DNA of 64,000 bases from Conexibacter sp. S30A1 (lineage in GTDB: Bacteria; Actinomycetota; Thermoleophilia; Solirubrobacterales; Solirubrobacteraceae). The stretch lies in contig NZ_CP097127.1 in assembly GCF_023330665.1 (NCBI RefSeq), forward strand, positions 248,001 through 312,000. The letters are read 5' to 3'. Below the pieces are notes generated by a model. That model did no database searches. It had not been told where the DNA came from and worked only from the letters and a program-made list of their open reading frames with translations. Made by a program: the position numbers and the translations under genes. This document shows, in pieces, positions 8,486-15,755 of the stretch; the first letter of the stretch is position 1, and the number at the start of each line of letters is the position of its first letter.

Positions 8486-10557
8486 GTCATGTGGCGTTCC
8501 CGATCGTCTTCGGGATCGCGCTGCTCGTCTTCGTCGGGACGATCGGCGGCCGGATCAGACTGCTCGCCACGGCCCGCCCGGCGCGTCGTTTCGACCGGCT
8601 TCCCGAGCGCGTGCAGCGGACCATCGTCTACGCCTTCGGGCAGAAGAAGTTCCTGACCGGCGAGCAGCCGGCCGGCATCGCGCACGCGTTGATCTTCTGG
8701 GGGTTTGTCGTCCTCGGCCTTCAGGTCATCACCCAATTCGGGCGGGCCTTAAGTGTCAACTTCAACATCCCAGGATTCGGCCCCAACCAGCTGCTCGGTC
8801 CACCGTTCTTCGTGGCGCGCGATCTGCTGGAGCTGGTCGTGATCGTGGCTGTGAGCTACATGCTCTACCGACGGCTGGTCGTGCACACACCACGGTTGTT
8901 CGGGCTGGGACGGGCAGAGGAGCGCTACCGCGGAGCGCCGCACTGGGAGGGGATCCTGATCCTGGTCTTCATCCTCTTCATCATGGTCGGCGGCCTGCTC
9001 GCCGACGCTGGCCGTCTGGTCTGGCTCGACATCCACGGCAACGAGCGCGAGTTCGCACCGCTCACCGCGCTGGTTGCGGACATCATTGGCGGCCTGGGCC
9101 GGAGCGGCGGACACACCGTCAGCGAGATCGGCTGGTGGTTGCACAACCTGACGGTGCTGACCTTCCTCAACCTGCTGCCGCTATCGAAGCACTTCCATAT
9201 CATCACCGCGGTTCCGAACGTCTTCTTCGGAGAGCTACCGCCCAAGCAGGTGGCCCGCAAGCCGGGCGCCCTGCAGACGCCGCCCGCCGGAGTCGCACGC
9301 CTTGAGCCGCCACCCACCGGTCTCACCGGCATCGCCTCGCTCGCCGACGTCAGCTGGAAGCAGGTGCTCGACGCGTTCTCGTGTACCGAATGCGGACGCT
9401 GCACCGCGAAGTGCCCCGCGACCGCGAGCGGCAGTCCGCTCGCCCCGCGCCAGCTGGTGCTCGACATCCGCGACCGGCTCTACGCGCACCCCGCCGAACA
9501 GCGCGGCGCCGTCGCGGGCGCGGCGCCACTGATCAGCGAGGATGTCCTCTGGTCGTGCACGACCTGCATGGCCTGCGTCGAGGCCTGCCCGGTCGGCATC
9601 GAGCACGTGCCGACGATTGTCGACATGCGCCGCAGCCTCGTCGACCAGGGGCGCATGGAGCCGCTGCTACAGCAGACGCTCGAGAACTTCGCAAAGCAGG
9701 GAAACTCATACGGGAAGTCCTCGAGGATGCGTGCCCGGTGGACCAAGGGCTTGGACTTCACCATCCCCGACGCCCGCACCGAGCCGGTCGACTACCTCTG
9801 GTTCGTCGGTGACTTCGCCTCCTTCGACGAGCGCGTCCAGACCGCTTCGCAGCGCGTGGCACGCATCCTCAACGAGACGGGGATTTCGTTCGGTCTTCTC
9901 TACGACGGTGAGCGCAACGCTGGCAACGACGTGCGTCGAGTCGGTGAGGAGGGTCTGTTCGAGATGCTCGTCGAGCACAACATGGCCATGCTCAGGGACG
10001 CCAGCTTCGAGGCGATCTTCACCACCGACCCGCACTCACTCAACACCCTGCGCAACGAGTATCCGGCGTACGGGCTCGACAAGCCGGTCTACCACTACAC
10101 CGAGCTGCTGGCAGAACTCGTAGCTGACGGCCGCATCAAGCTGACAACGCCGCTCACCGGTACCCGTGTCACCTATCACGACCCGTGCTATCTGGCCCGT
10201 TACAACCGGATCACGGACGCGCCCCGCAAGCTGATCGCCGCGACCGGCGCAGAGCTCGTGGAGATGCCGCGCCATGGCACCAACACCTTCTGCTGTGGGG
10301 CGGGCGGCGGGCGGATCTGGATGGACGACTCCAAGCTCGAGGAGCGACCCAGCGAACAGCGGATCAGGGAGGCGCAGGAGCTCGGCACCATTGACTATTT
10401 CGTCGTCAGCTGCCCGAAGGATCTGGCGATGTACTCGGATGCGGCCAAGACGGTGGGAGCGTCGTTTGAGGTCGCCGAGCTCACCGCGCTCGTGGAGCGG
10501 GCTTTGGGAGTGGCGGAGCCTGAGGTTCTCGCCGCGCCCGCCGGGAGAGAGCGGTGA
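8482..10557 (+). CDS. Membrane-bound HdrD-like EtfAB:quinone oxidoreductase (EMO/EtfD-like)
   Basis: A 691-residue fusion protein, GTG start. The N-terminal ~250 residues hold about five hydrophobic segments (around 4-21, 65-85, 108-125, 155-173, 216-235) with histidines suited to haem b, like a NarI/HdrE-type cytochrome b domain. Then come two [4Fe-4S] motifs, C301-C304-C307-C311P and C359-C362-C365-C369P, and a CCG domain with C569, C604C605 and C644. Proteins of this build (EtfD, Rv0338c type) pass electrons from EtfAB to menaquinone. As in the HdrB3-like protein upstream, the final CxxC is reduced to one cysteine (CPKD). It overlaps etfA by 4 bases and the next gene by 4 bases. Confidence 0.88.
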   Translation: MSHVAFPIVFGIALLVFVGTIGGRIRLLATARPARRFDRLPERVQRTIVYAFGQKKFLTGEQPAGIAHALIFWGFVVLGLQVITQFGRALSVNFNIPGFGPNQLLGPPFFVARDLLELVVIVAVSYMLYRRLVVHTPRLFGLGRAEERYRGAPHWEGILILVFILFIMVGGLLADAGRLVWLDIHGNEREFAPLTALVADIIGGLGRSGGHTVSEIGWWLHNLTVLTFLNLLPLSKHFHIITAVPNVFFGELPPKQVARKPGALQTPPAGVARLEPPPTGLTGIASLADVSWKQVLDAFSCTECGRCTAKCPATASGSPLAPRQLVLDIRDRLYAHPAEQRGAVAGAAPLISEDVLWSCTTCMACVEACPVGIEHVPTIVDMRRSLVDQGRMEPLLQQTLENFAKQGNSYGKSSRMRARWTKGLDFTIPDARTEPVDYLWFVGDFASFDERVQTASQRVARILNETGISFGLLYDGERNAGNDVRRVGEEGLFEMLVEHNMAMLRDASFEAIFTTDPHSLNTLRNEYPAYGLDKPVYHYTELLAELVADGRIKLTTPLTGTRVTYHDPCYLARYNRITDAPRKLIAATGAELVEMPRHGTNTFCCGAGGGRIWMDDSKLEERPSEQRIREAQELGTIDYFVVSCPKDLAMYSDAAKTVGASFEVAELTALVERALGVAEPEVLAAPAGRER

Positions 10558-11015
10558 GTTCCACGACGCCCTGTGTATCGCCGCAGCTGGCACGTTCGCT
10601 CGCGGCGCGGCTAAGGGACGCGACCGCGGCCGGCGAGCAGCTCGCCTCCTTTGCGTTCGGCGAGGATGCTCCCACTCCCGGCCCGGAGCTGGTCGACGGC
10701 GACGAGCTCGACGTCGCTCACGACTTCCTGCTGCGCACCCTGGGCGAGATTAGCGATCCGGTCAACTGGGAGATCCTTGCCGCAACGGTACCTGGCGGCG
10801 GGATCGGGCTTGACGATCTGGCGGCGCAGCTGCAGCGGCCACGCCTGGCCGTCACCGAGCGGGTCAACGCGTTGATCCAGCTCGGACTGATGAGCCGTGA
10901 CCTCGAGCACGACCGCGTCTGCGCCTCACCGGCCGGCGATGGGCTGTTTGAGCTGATCCGCGAGCTGGACGCAGAGATCGCGCGATGGCTGTCGAAGCGG
11001 CGGCGGGCCGGATGA
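10554..11015 (+). CDS. Small winged-helix-like protein (possible ArsR-type regulator)
   Basis: A 153-residue protein with a GTG start inside the stop of the membrane oxidoreductase. Residues ~60-140 look like a winged helix-turn-helix: NWEILAATVPGGGIGLDDLAAQL, a recognition-helix-like RPRLAVTERVNALIQLGLM, then a wing-like VCASPAGDGLFELI. It has two cysteines (in PCVSP and VCASP). ArsR-type repressors responding to sulfur are known for sHdr/Sox gene control in Hyphomicrobium, which makes a regulatory role attractive. The fold is my reading of the pattern and the role is inference from context; a structural role in the complex is also possible. Confidence 0.6.
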   Translation: MSSTTPCVSPQLARSLAARLRDATAAGEQLASFAFGEDAPTPGPELVDGDELDVAHDFLLRTLGEISDPVNWEILAATVPGGGIGLDDLAAQLQRPRLAVTERVNALIQLGLMSRDLEHDRVCASPAGDGLFELIRELDAEIARWLSKRRRAG

Positions 11016-11016
11016 G

Positions 11017-11322
11017 ATGCACTGTCCGCTCTGCGAGTTCGAAGACACCAGGGACAGCGTTCACGGGCACCTGGTACAAGCCCATGGTGAGGCCGTCGAG
11101 ACCTGGACCGTCGGCAGTGGCCGCATGCGTTACAGGATTGTCTGTCCTCGCTGTGGCGCCGAGCACGAGGCGAGAGTTAAGCCTCGCGGTCAGGATCCCG
11201 TGTTCCTGGAGACGTTCTCCCGAGAGATAAGGATGGTGGCGTTTGACATGCTGATCAACCACATCGTGGCGGAGCACGAGGCAACGGTGACATCCGAGCA
11301 AGAGGCTGGGAGTGAGAGATGA
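11017..11322 (+). CDS. Small zinc-finger-like protein of unknown function
   Basis: A 101-residue protein whose start is one base after the preceding stop. It has two C-x2-C ... H-x(n)-H patterns: CPLC followed by HGHLVQAH near the N-terminus, and CPRC (after residue 40) followed by H...H in INHIVAEH. This suggests two C2H2-like zinc-binding modules. I know of no named family. Its stop overlaps the start of lbpA copy 2 by 4 bases, so it is made together with the lipoate-binding proteins. It might be a redox or sulfur sensor, a zinc structural protein or a chaperone; nothing in the sequence decides. Confidence 0.65.
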   Translation: MHCPLCEFEDTRDSVHGHLVQAHGEAVETWTVGSGRMRYRIVCPRCGAEHEARVKPRGQDPVFLETFSREIRMVAFDMLINHIVAEHEATVTSEQEAGSER

Positions 11323-11759
11323 CGACGGTCAACGGCTGCAACATCCCCGACGACCTTTACTACCTGGTTGACAAGCACGTCTGGGCACGACCCGAGGGCG
11401 ACGCGGTCGTGGTCGGTCTGACCGATGTCGCACAGAACCTCGCCAAGGGCATCATCTCAGTAACCACCAAGCGTGCCGGCAAGTCGCTTGCCAAGGGCAA
11501 GAGCATCGGCACTGTGGAGAGCTCCAAGTGGGTCGGACCGGTACCAGCGCCGGTGAGTGGCGAGATCGTTGAGGTCAACGACGCGCTGACCAGCGACCCA
11601 GGGCTGCTGAACCGGGATCCCTACGGGCTCGGCTGGATCGCAAAGCTCAGGGCCGACGACTGGAGCGCGGATTCGGCCGACCTGGTCACGGGCTCGGCTG
11701 GAGTGGACGCCTACCGGGCTTTCCTTGACGCACAGGGGATCTCCTGCCAGGAGCAGTGA
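11319..11759 (+). CDS. lbpA: GcvH-like lipoate-binding protein LbpA, copy 2
   Basis: A 146-residue biotinyl-lipoyl-fold protein. The predicted lipoylated residue is K70 in VESSKWVGPVPAPVSGEIVEVND. The N-terminus (DDLYYLVDKHVWARPEGDAVVVGLTDVAQ) has the full GcvH-like sandwich, and NRDPYGLGWIAKL follows. The K-W-V-G context fits sHdr-type LbpA better than glycine cleavage GcvH. ATG start, 4-base overlap with the zinc-finger-like gene; copy 3 begins one base after its stop. Of the three copies, this and copy 3 are the closest pair. Confidence 0.88.
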   Translation: MTTVNGCNIPDDLYYLVDKHVWARPEGDAVVVGLTDVAQNLAKGIISVTTKRAGKSLAKGKSIGTVESSKWVGPVPAPVSGEIVEVNDALTSDPGLLNRDPYGLGWIAKLRADDWSADSADLVTGSAGVDAYRAFLDAQGISCQEQ

Positions 11760-11760
11760 G

Positions 11761-12216
11761 ATGCAGGTCTACGCCGGTTGCGCGCTTCCCGAGGAGTATC
11801 TCTACCACCTCGACTTTGACGTCTGGGTGAGGCTGGAAGCCGATGGCAGTGCGCGCCTGGGGATGACTGACATCGCCCAGACGCTCTGCGGACGCCTGGT
11901 CTCGATCTCATTTCAAAAGCGTCCAGGTGACCGCGTCAGGCGCGGCCGGACGCTGGTGGTGATCGAGAGCGCAAAGTGGGTGGGCCCGTTCCGCTCGCCG
12001 CTCAGCGGCGAGGTGCTGGAGATCAACCAGGACGCGTTCCGCGCTGACATTGCAGTCGTCAACCGCGATCCCTATGGTGCCGGTTGGCTGATGCGACTGG
12101 ACCCTGTAGCCCTCGCGCAGGAGCGCGACGACCTGGTCGACGGCTTGGCTGCCTTCCCGGTCGTGCGGGAGCGAATCGAGCGCGAGCAGATACGCTGCAT
12201 GCGCTGCGTCGAGTGA
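11761..12216 (+). CDS. lbpA: GcvH-like lipoate-binding protein LbpA, copy 3
   Basis: A 151-residue biotinyl-lipoyl-fold protein starting at ATG 11761, one base after the copy 2 stop. The predicted lipoylated residue is K72 in VIESAKWVGPFRSPLSGEVLEIN, followed by NRDPYGAGWLMRL as in copy 2. Unlike copy 2 it ends with two cysteines (CMRC near the C-terminus), which could be redox active or bind sulfur. A longer frame upstream to 11725 exists, but it lies within copy 2 and lacks any GcvH-like residues. Confidence 0.87.
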   Translation: MQVYAGCALPEEYLYHLDFDVWVRLEADGSARLGMTDIAQTLCGRLVSISFQKRPGDRVRRGRTLVVIESAKWVGPFRSPLSGEVLEINQDAFRADIAVVNRDPYGAGWLMRLDPVALAQERDDLVDGLAAFPVVRERIEREQIRCMRCVE

Positions 12217-12887
12217 TGGCGGGCGTGATCCTCCTGCGCACGACTGATTCGCTCGTCGTCCGGCGAGTCGCGGCGGTCGCCGTCGCGGTCGGCCTGGATA
12301 TGGCGACCGCGATCACTACGCCTCTGCCGGAGCCCGCGGCTCTGACGGGACTGGTTGTCGAGCTCGGAGGAGAGGCCTCGCTGGAGGTCATCGCGGACAC
12401 CCGTCGCGCCGCCCCCGACTGCACGATCGTTGCCTTTCTGCCGCGGCCCGATTCGGAGTTGTGGCTGCGCGCGGAGGCCGCCGGCGCCGACGTGGTCACC
12501 ACGCGCGGCCGTGTGGACCGCGCGCTGGCGGACACGCTCGCCGACCGGCTCAGTGGCCGGCGCCGGGCCAGGCGGATCCGGCTAGCGCCGCTTGCGGAGT
12601 TCGCCGGTCGCCTCGGGTATGTCGGCCGCGTGGCGGAAACGCCTGTCGGGCCGATCTCGCTCTATCACCTCGACGGTGCGCTGTGGGCGATCGCCGACAG
12701 ATGTCCGCACGCGGGTGCGTCGCTCTGCGAGGGCGAGCTGCACGGAGACGTCGTCACCTGCCCGCGGCACGGAAGTCAGTTTCGGGTCACCGACGGCGCC
12801 CGGGTCCGAGGGCCAGCCGACGTCGGCGTCTCCACCTACCCGGTGCTGGTGGAGGTTGGAGAGGCCTTTGTGGAGATGCCCGGTTGA
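12216..12887 (+). CDS. Pseudo-receiver / Rieske [2Fe-2S] fusion protein
   Basis: A 223-residue protein starting at ATG 12216, overlapping the previous stop by one base (TGATG). Residues ~1-115 look like an alpha/beta receiver-type domain (hydrophobic beta strands LTGLVVEL, CTIVAFLP and ADVVTTRG) but lack the phosphate-accepting aspartate. Residues ~125-220 form a Rieske ferredoxin domain with C163-P-H165 and C182-P-R-H185, the two-Cys two-His ligands. I know of no standard family with this order. Rieske domains carry single electrons; the neighbouring FCSD-like flavoprotein may be its partner. No signal peptide is visible, so it should be cytoplasmic. Confidence 0.75.
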   Translation: MAGVILLRTTDSLVVRRVAAVAVAVGLDMATAITTPLPEPAALTGLVVELGGEASLEVIADTRRAAPDCTIVAFLPRPDSELWLRAEAAGADVVTTRGRVDRALADTLADRLSGRRRARRIRLAPLAEFAGRLGYVGRVAETPVGPISLYHLDGALWAIADRCPHAGASLCEGELHGDVVTCPRHGSQFRVTDGARVRGPADVGVSTYPVLVEVGEAFVEMPG

Positions 12888-14017
12888 GCAGCGACAGGCA
12901 TGTGGTTGTTGTCGGCGCGGGTCCGGGCGGGCTCGCCGCTGCCGCGCGGCTGCGCGATCGCGGCGGCGGTCGCGTTGCGGTCACCCTCATCGCACCTGGG
13001 CTGCGCGCGACCTTCCTCGGTGGCACTCTGGATGTCGCGCTTGGTGACCAGGAGCCCACGGCGTTCTCGGCTCCAGTTGACATGGCTGGCGTTCGCTGCA
13101 TCGATGCTGCGGTCAGTGCTGTCGCCCCCGACGGGGTCGCGCTCGGCGACGATCGTATTGCTGCCGACGCGGTGATCGCGGCTCCTGGGCTTGTGGTCGA
13201 CGCCAACAGCATGCCGAGTTGGTCCCGGGTGGTGGCGGCTTGGGACCCCTATGGGGCGCGGCGGTTGCGTGAGCGGGCGCTTGGCCTGCGCGCGGGTCGC
13301 GTGCTCGTAGCGATCACCGCCGTACCCTACCGCTGCCCGCCTGCGCCGCTTGCGCTCGCAGTCGGTCTGGCCGGCCGCCACCTGGAGGCCAGACACGCGG
13401 TCAGGGTCACCGTGGCGACGCCCGAAGCGGTGCCCTTGGCCGGTGTCGGCGGCGAGGCGCCGGCGTTTGTGAGCGACGCCTGCGCCGCCGCGGGCGTCAC
13501 GCTTGAGCGCGGTTTCGTGCCCGACTTGCAGGCGAGCGCCGATGGGGTGCTGCGCGCCACCGACGGGCGCGAGATACCCTACGACGGAGCCTTCCTGGTA
13601 CCGGCTCACCGTCGCGCGGCCTGCCTCGAGGGGCTTCCGGGCACCGGACCGCTGGTCGCTGTCGGCGAACGCGGGAGCGTCGACGGCAGCCCGCTGTATG
13701 TGGTCGGTGACGCGGCGGGTACTGGCCTTCCACGCGCGGCCGGCTTCGCCAGCGGGGCCGCGGTGGCGGCCGCTGACGGGGCGCTCGAGTCGCTGGGCAT
13801 CGCTCCGGCGCCGCCACCGCCAGCCCTGGAGGCCTCGTGTTTCATGTTTCATCACGGCCGGGCGATCAGCCGGATCGGCGTGCGTTACACCGGAGACGGC
13901 CCGTCGGTGCGGATCGACGGGCCGAGCCGCGATCTGTGGCCCGCGCGTACGGGCGAGCTGCGCCGTTTTTTGGAAGCCGCGGGCGCGCCGGGGAGTGGTG
14001 TCACGGCAGCGGGCTGA
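12884..14017 (+). CDS. FAD-dependent oxidoreductase, FCSD/SQR-like (SoxF-like) flavoprotein
   Basis: A 377-residue two-dinucleotide-binding flavoprotein starting at TTG 12884 (TTGA overlap with the Rieske gene). It opens with VVVVGAGPGGLAAAARL, the FAD Rossmann motif, and has VVGDAAGTGLPRAAGFASGAA near the C-terminus. Two cysteines match, by context, the redox pair of flavocytochrome c sulfide dehydrogenase: C151 in PYRCPPAP and C319 in ASCFMFHHGR. There is no Tat signal and no cytochrome c partner gene in the window. Sulfide or polysulfide oxidation linked to the sHdr operon is the likely role. It is distinct from LipT, the oxidoreductase of lipoate assembly, but I cannot exclude such a role. 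Confidence 0.75.
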   Translation: MSSDRHVVVVGAGPGGLAAAARLRDRGGGRVAVTLIAPGLRATFLGGTLDVALGDQEPTAFSAPVDMAGVRCIDAAVSAVAPDGVALGDDRIAADAVIAAPGLVVDANSMPSWSRVVAAWDPYGARRLRERALGLRAGRVLVAITAVPYRCPPAPLALAVGLAGRHLEARHAVRVTVATPEAVPLAGVGGEAPAFVSDACAAAGVTLERGFVPDLQASADGVLRATDGREIPYDGAFLVPAHRRAACLEGLPGTGPLVAVGERGSVDGSPLYVVGDAAGTGLPRAAGFASGAAVAAADGALESLGIAPAPPPPALEASCFMFHHGRAISRIGVRYTGDGPSVRIDGPSRDLWPARTGELRRFLEAAGAPGSGVTAAG

Positions 14018-14774
14018 CGCTGTCGCCGACCCTGACCGCGCCGGGCTTCAGCACGCGCCCGTAGACGCCGAACGGAAGCGGCTCGGTGGTCTCGAGCCCG
14101 CGGCGATAGGCGCGCAGCAGGTCGAGCGTCGGCAGCGTGACTTCTCCGGTATCCGGGTCGCGGCTCGTGACCAGGCAGCGCCCGACGTGGCCGTCGAAGC
14201 GCAGCACGGCCCCGCCGACCTGCAGACGCTGTCCGAGCCAGCCATCCTCGGCGTGCTCGGCCACGCCGTCGACCTCGATCAGCATGCGGAAGCGGCGTCC
14301 ATCCACCGTTTCGGAGCCGGCCTCGTGCGCGAGCCGCTTCAGGGAAGCGCGCGAGATGAGGCTGACCGCTCCCCGTGCGCCCCGGTCAACCGCAGAGCCG
14401 GCGGCAAAGAGCCGTAAGCGTGTACCGCAGAACTCGGAGATCGCATCTGCCCACGGGCCCTCGACCAGCTGTCCCGCAACGCGATGCGAGTAGAACTGGC
14501 AGTCGAGCGTGTCGCCGAGCTCGACCTGCTCGCGGATCATGCTGCCGTCGGGGAACGTGACGCTCAGCCTGTCGCCTTCGAGGCCGCTGACCAGCTGCTG
14601 CAGCGATCCGATCTGCTTGGCGTTACGCATCCGCTGCTTGTCGTCTGCCAGAAAGAAGCGCCGGTCTCCCTCGGCTCCGCGTTCACTGAGCGCAATGCGC
14701 GCGACGCTAACGAGCTGTGTCCCCTTGATCGTCGCCGTGTGCAGCGCGCTTACCGTGACGCTCATATCCGTCAC
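14001..14774 (-). CDS. MOSC domain-containing protein
   Basis: A 257-residue protein of the MOSC (molybdenum cofactor sulfurase C-terminal) family with its N-terminal beta-barrel part. The conserved cysteine lies in GRCLVTSRDPDTGEV. MOSC proteins handle sulfur bound as persulfide or Mo cofactor, often as oxidoreductases; the substrate here is unknown. Either Met1 (14774) or Met4 (14765) could be the start. Its 3' end overlaps the end of the FCSD-like gene by 17 bases, so the two are convergent and it is not part of the sHdr operon. Confidence 0.8.
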   Translation of the reverse strand: MTDMSVTVSALHTATIKGTQLVSVARIALSERGAEGDRRFFLADDKQRMRNAKQIGSLQQLVSGLEGDRLSVTFPDGSMIREQVELGDTLDCQFYSHRVAGQLVEGPWADAISEFCGTRLRLFAAGSAVDRGARGAVSLISRASLKRLAHEAGSETVDGRRFRMLIEVDGVAEHAEDGWLGQRLQVGGAVLRFDGHVGRCLVTSRDPDTGEVTLPTLDLLRAYRRGLETTEPLPFGVYGRVLKPGAVRVGDSVSPLP

Positions 14775-14836
14775 ATTGCAGCACAGGCAGGCGTGGATAG
14801 CGCGGGTAGCGCGCCGGCTGCACGCGCGAGCGCAGG

Positions 14837-14905
14837 CACAGTGAGAACACGGACCCGCGCGTGTTACGCACCAGCTGCTGGTGTGTGCAGGAACAGCACA
14901 GTGAG
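14837..14905. repeat. Intergenic direct and inverted repeats upstream of the MOSC gene
   Basis: This 150-base gap between the MOSC gene and the membrane protein gene holds two copies of cacagtgag (14837-14845 and 14897-14905, exactly 60 bases apart). Between them lies an inverted repeat caccagc-t-gctggtg (14869-14883). The hairpin could end the FtsH-like transcript or be an operator for the MOSC gene. There is no run of T to support a simple terminator. Confidence 0.35.
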
Positions 14906-14924
14906 TCGGAGACCGCCGGTCGGC

Positions 14925-15755
14925 TCACTGCGCGGGCAGCTGTGTGAGCACCAGCAGCTTGCCGCCCACCTGCTGGGCCTCCACCTGCGAGGCGAACAGC
15001 GCGTGGGCGGTGATCTGGTCCACGAAGCCAGCCTCTGGGGTGCGGCTCCAGAGAGCCAGCTGCGCCGTCTCAGGCGGATACTGGGCGAGGGTGTGCGAGA
15101 GCGGTACGGCCAGCCAGGGTGACAGCTCGCTGCGAACGAACGCCACCGCCACAGTTATCGGCGCGGAGCTAGCTCCGGAGCCGCCGGCGCTCACGGTGTG
15201 GCCCGGCGGCAGCACGACCACCACGTTCTGGGTGCCACGGATGTACTTGAGCGTGTACAGCGCCAGTTCGAGCGCTTCGCGTCTGAGCAACAGCATGCGG
15301 ACAGTCGACGCTTGGCCGGCCAGCTCGCAGTTCTTGGAGCCGAGCCCGCAGACGTTGTAGGCGACCGTTTTGCCGTTGAGCAGCCCGAGCGACTGGGCCT
15401 TGCCGGATGGGCTCGAGTTCACCGCGATCGTCAGGCCGCTGCCGGATGACGTGCCCGCTGCGTTCATCTGGGCCACGGTGATCGGCGTGATCACGTCCAG
15501 TTGCTGGGAGGTGCTCAGTCGGTAGTAGGGCGCGATGTGCGCCGCGATCTCCGCGACGCCCTCGCTGCCCGAGCTGGTCGGCGTCCAACCGGACCACGCG
15601 GGGCCAATCGTCGCGGTGGTGGCGCCGGTGTGGTTGGCCAGCACGATCGCCGCGATCGCGAGCGCGGCCGCGGCGATACCGACCAGGGCAGAGATGGTCG
15701 CGCGGAAGCGAAGCGCATGCGGATGCCCGCCGGAGGCGGTGTGGTCGGTTGTCAT
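14925..15755 (-). CDS. Membrane-anchored hypothetical protein, partner of the FtsH-like protease
   Basis: A 276-residue protein starting at ATG 15755, overlapping the FtsH-like stop by 4 bases (ATGA). It has one transmembrane segment near the N-terminus (about 18-40, rich in Ala, Ile and Val) and a ~235-residue outer part with two cysteines (VCGLGSKNC) and Ser/Gly-rich stretches. I recognise no domain. Translational coupling to the FtsH-like gene suggests an adaptor, inhibitor or substrate of that protease. A longer frame in this phase continues to 16157 but lies inside the protease gene. Confidence 0.7.
   Translation of the reverse strand: MTTDHTASGGHPHALRFRATISALVGIAAAALAIAAIVLANHTGATTATIGPAWSGWTPTSSGSEGVAEIAAHIAPYYRLSTSQQLDVITPITVAQMNAAGTSSGSGLTIAVNSSPSGKAQSLGLLNGKTVAYNVCGLGSKNCELAGQASTVRMLLLRREALELALYTLKYIRGTQNVVVVLPPGHTVSAGGSGASSAPITVAVAFVRSELSPWLAVPLSHTLAQYPPETAQLALWSRTPEAGFVDQITAHALFASQVEAQQVGGKLLVLTQLPAQ

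Noticed and set aside
12084-12215. N-terminal extension of the Rieske fusion protein
   Set aside because: This part lies wholly inside lbpA copy 3 in another frame; ATG 12216 with a TGATG overlap is far more likely.
3049-12216. Glycine cleavage system from the three GcvH-like genes
   Set aside because: No gcvT or gcvP in the window, the lysine context differs from standard GcvH, and the neighbours are sHdr/lipoate genes. The YgfZ protein at 34 kb is not GcvT proper.
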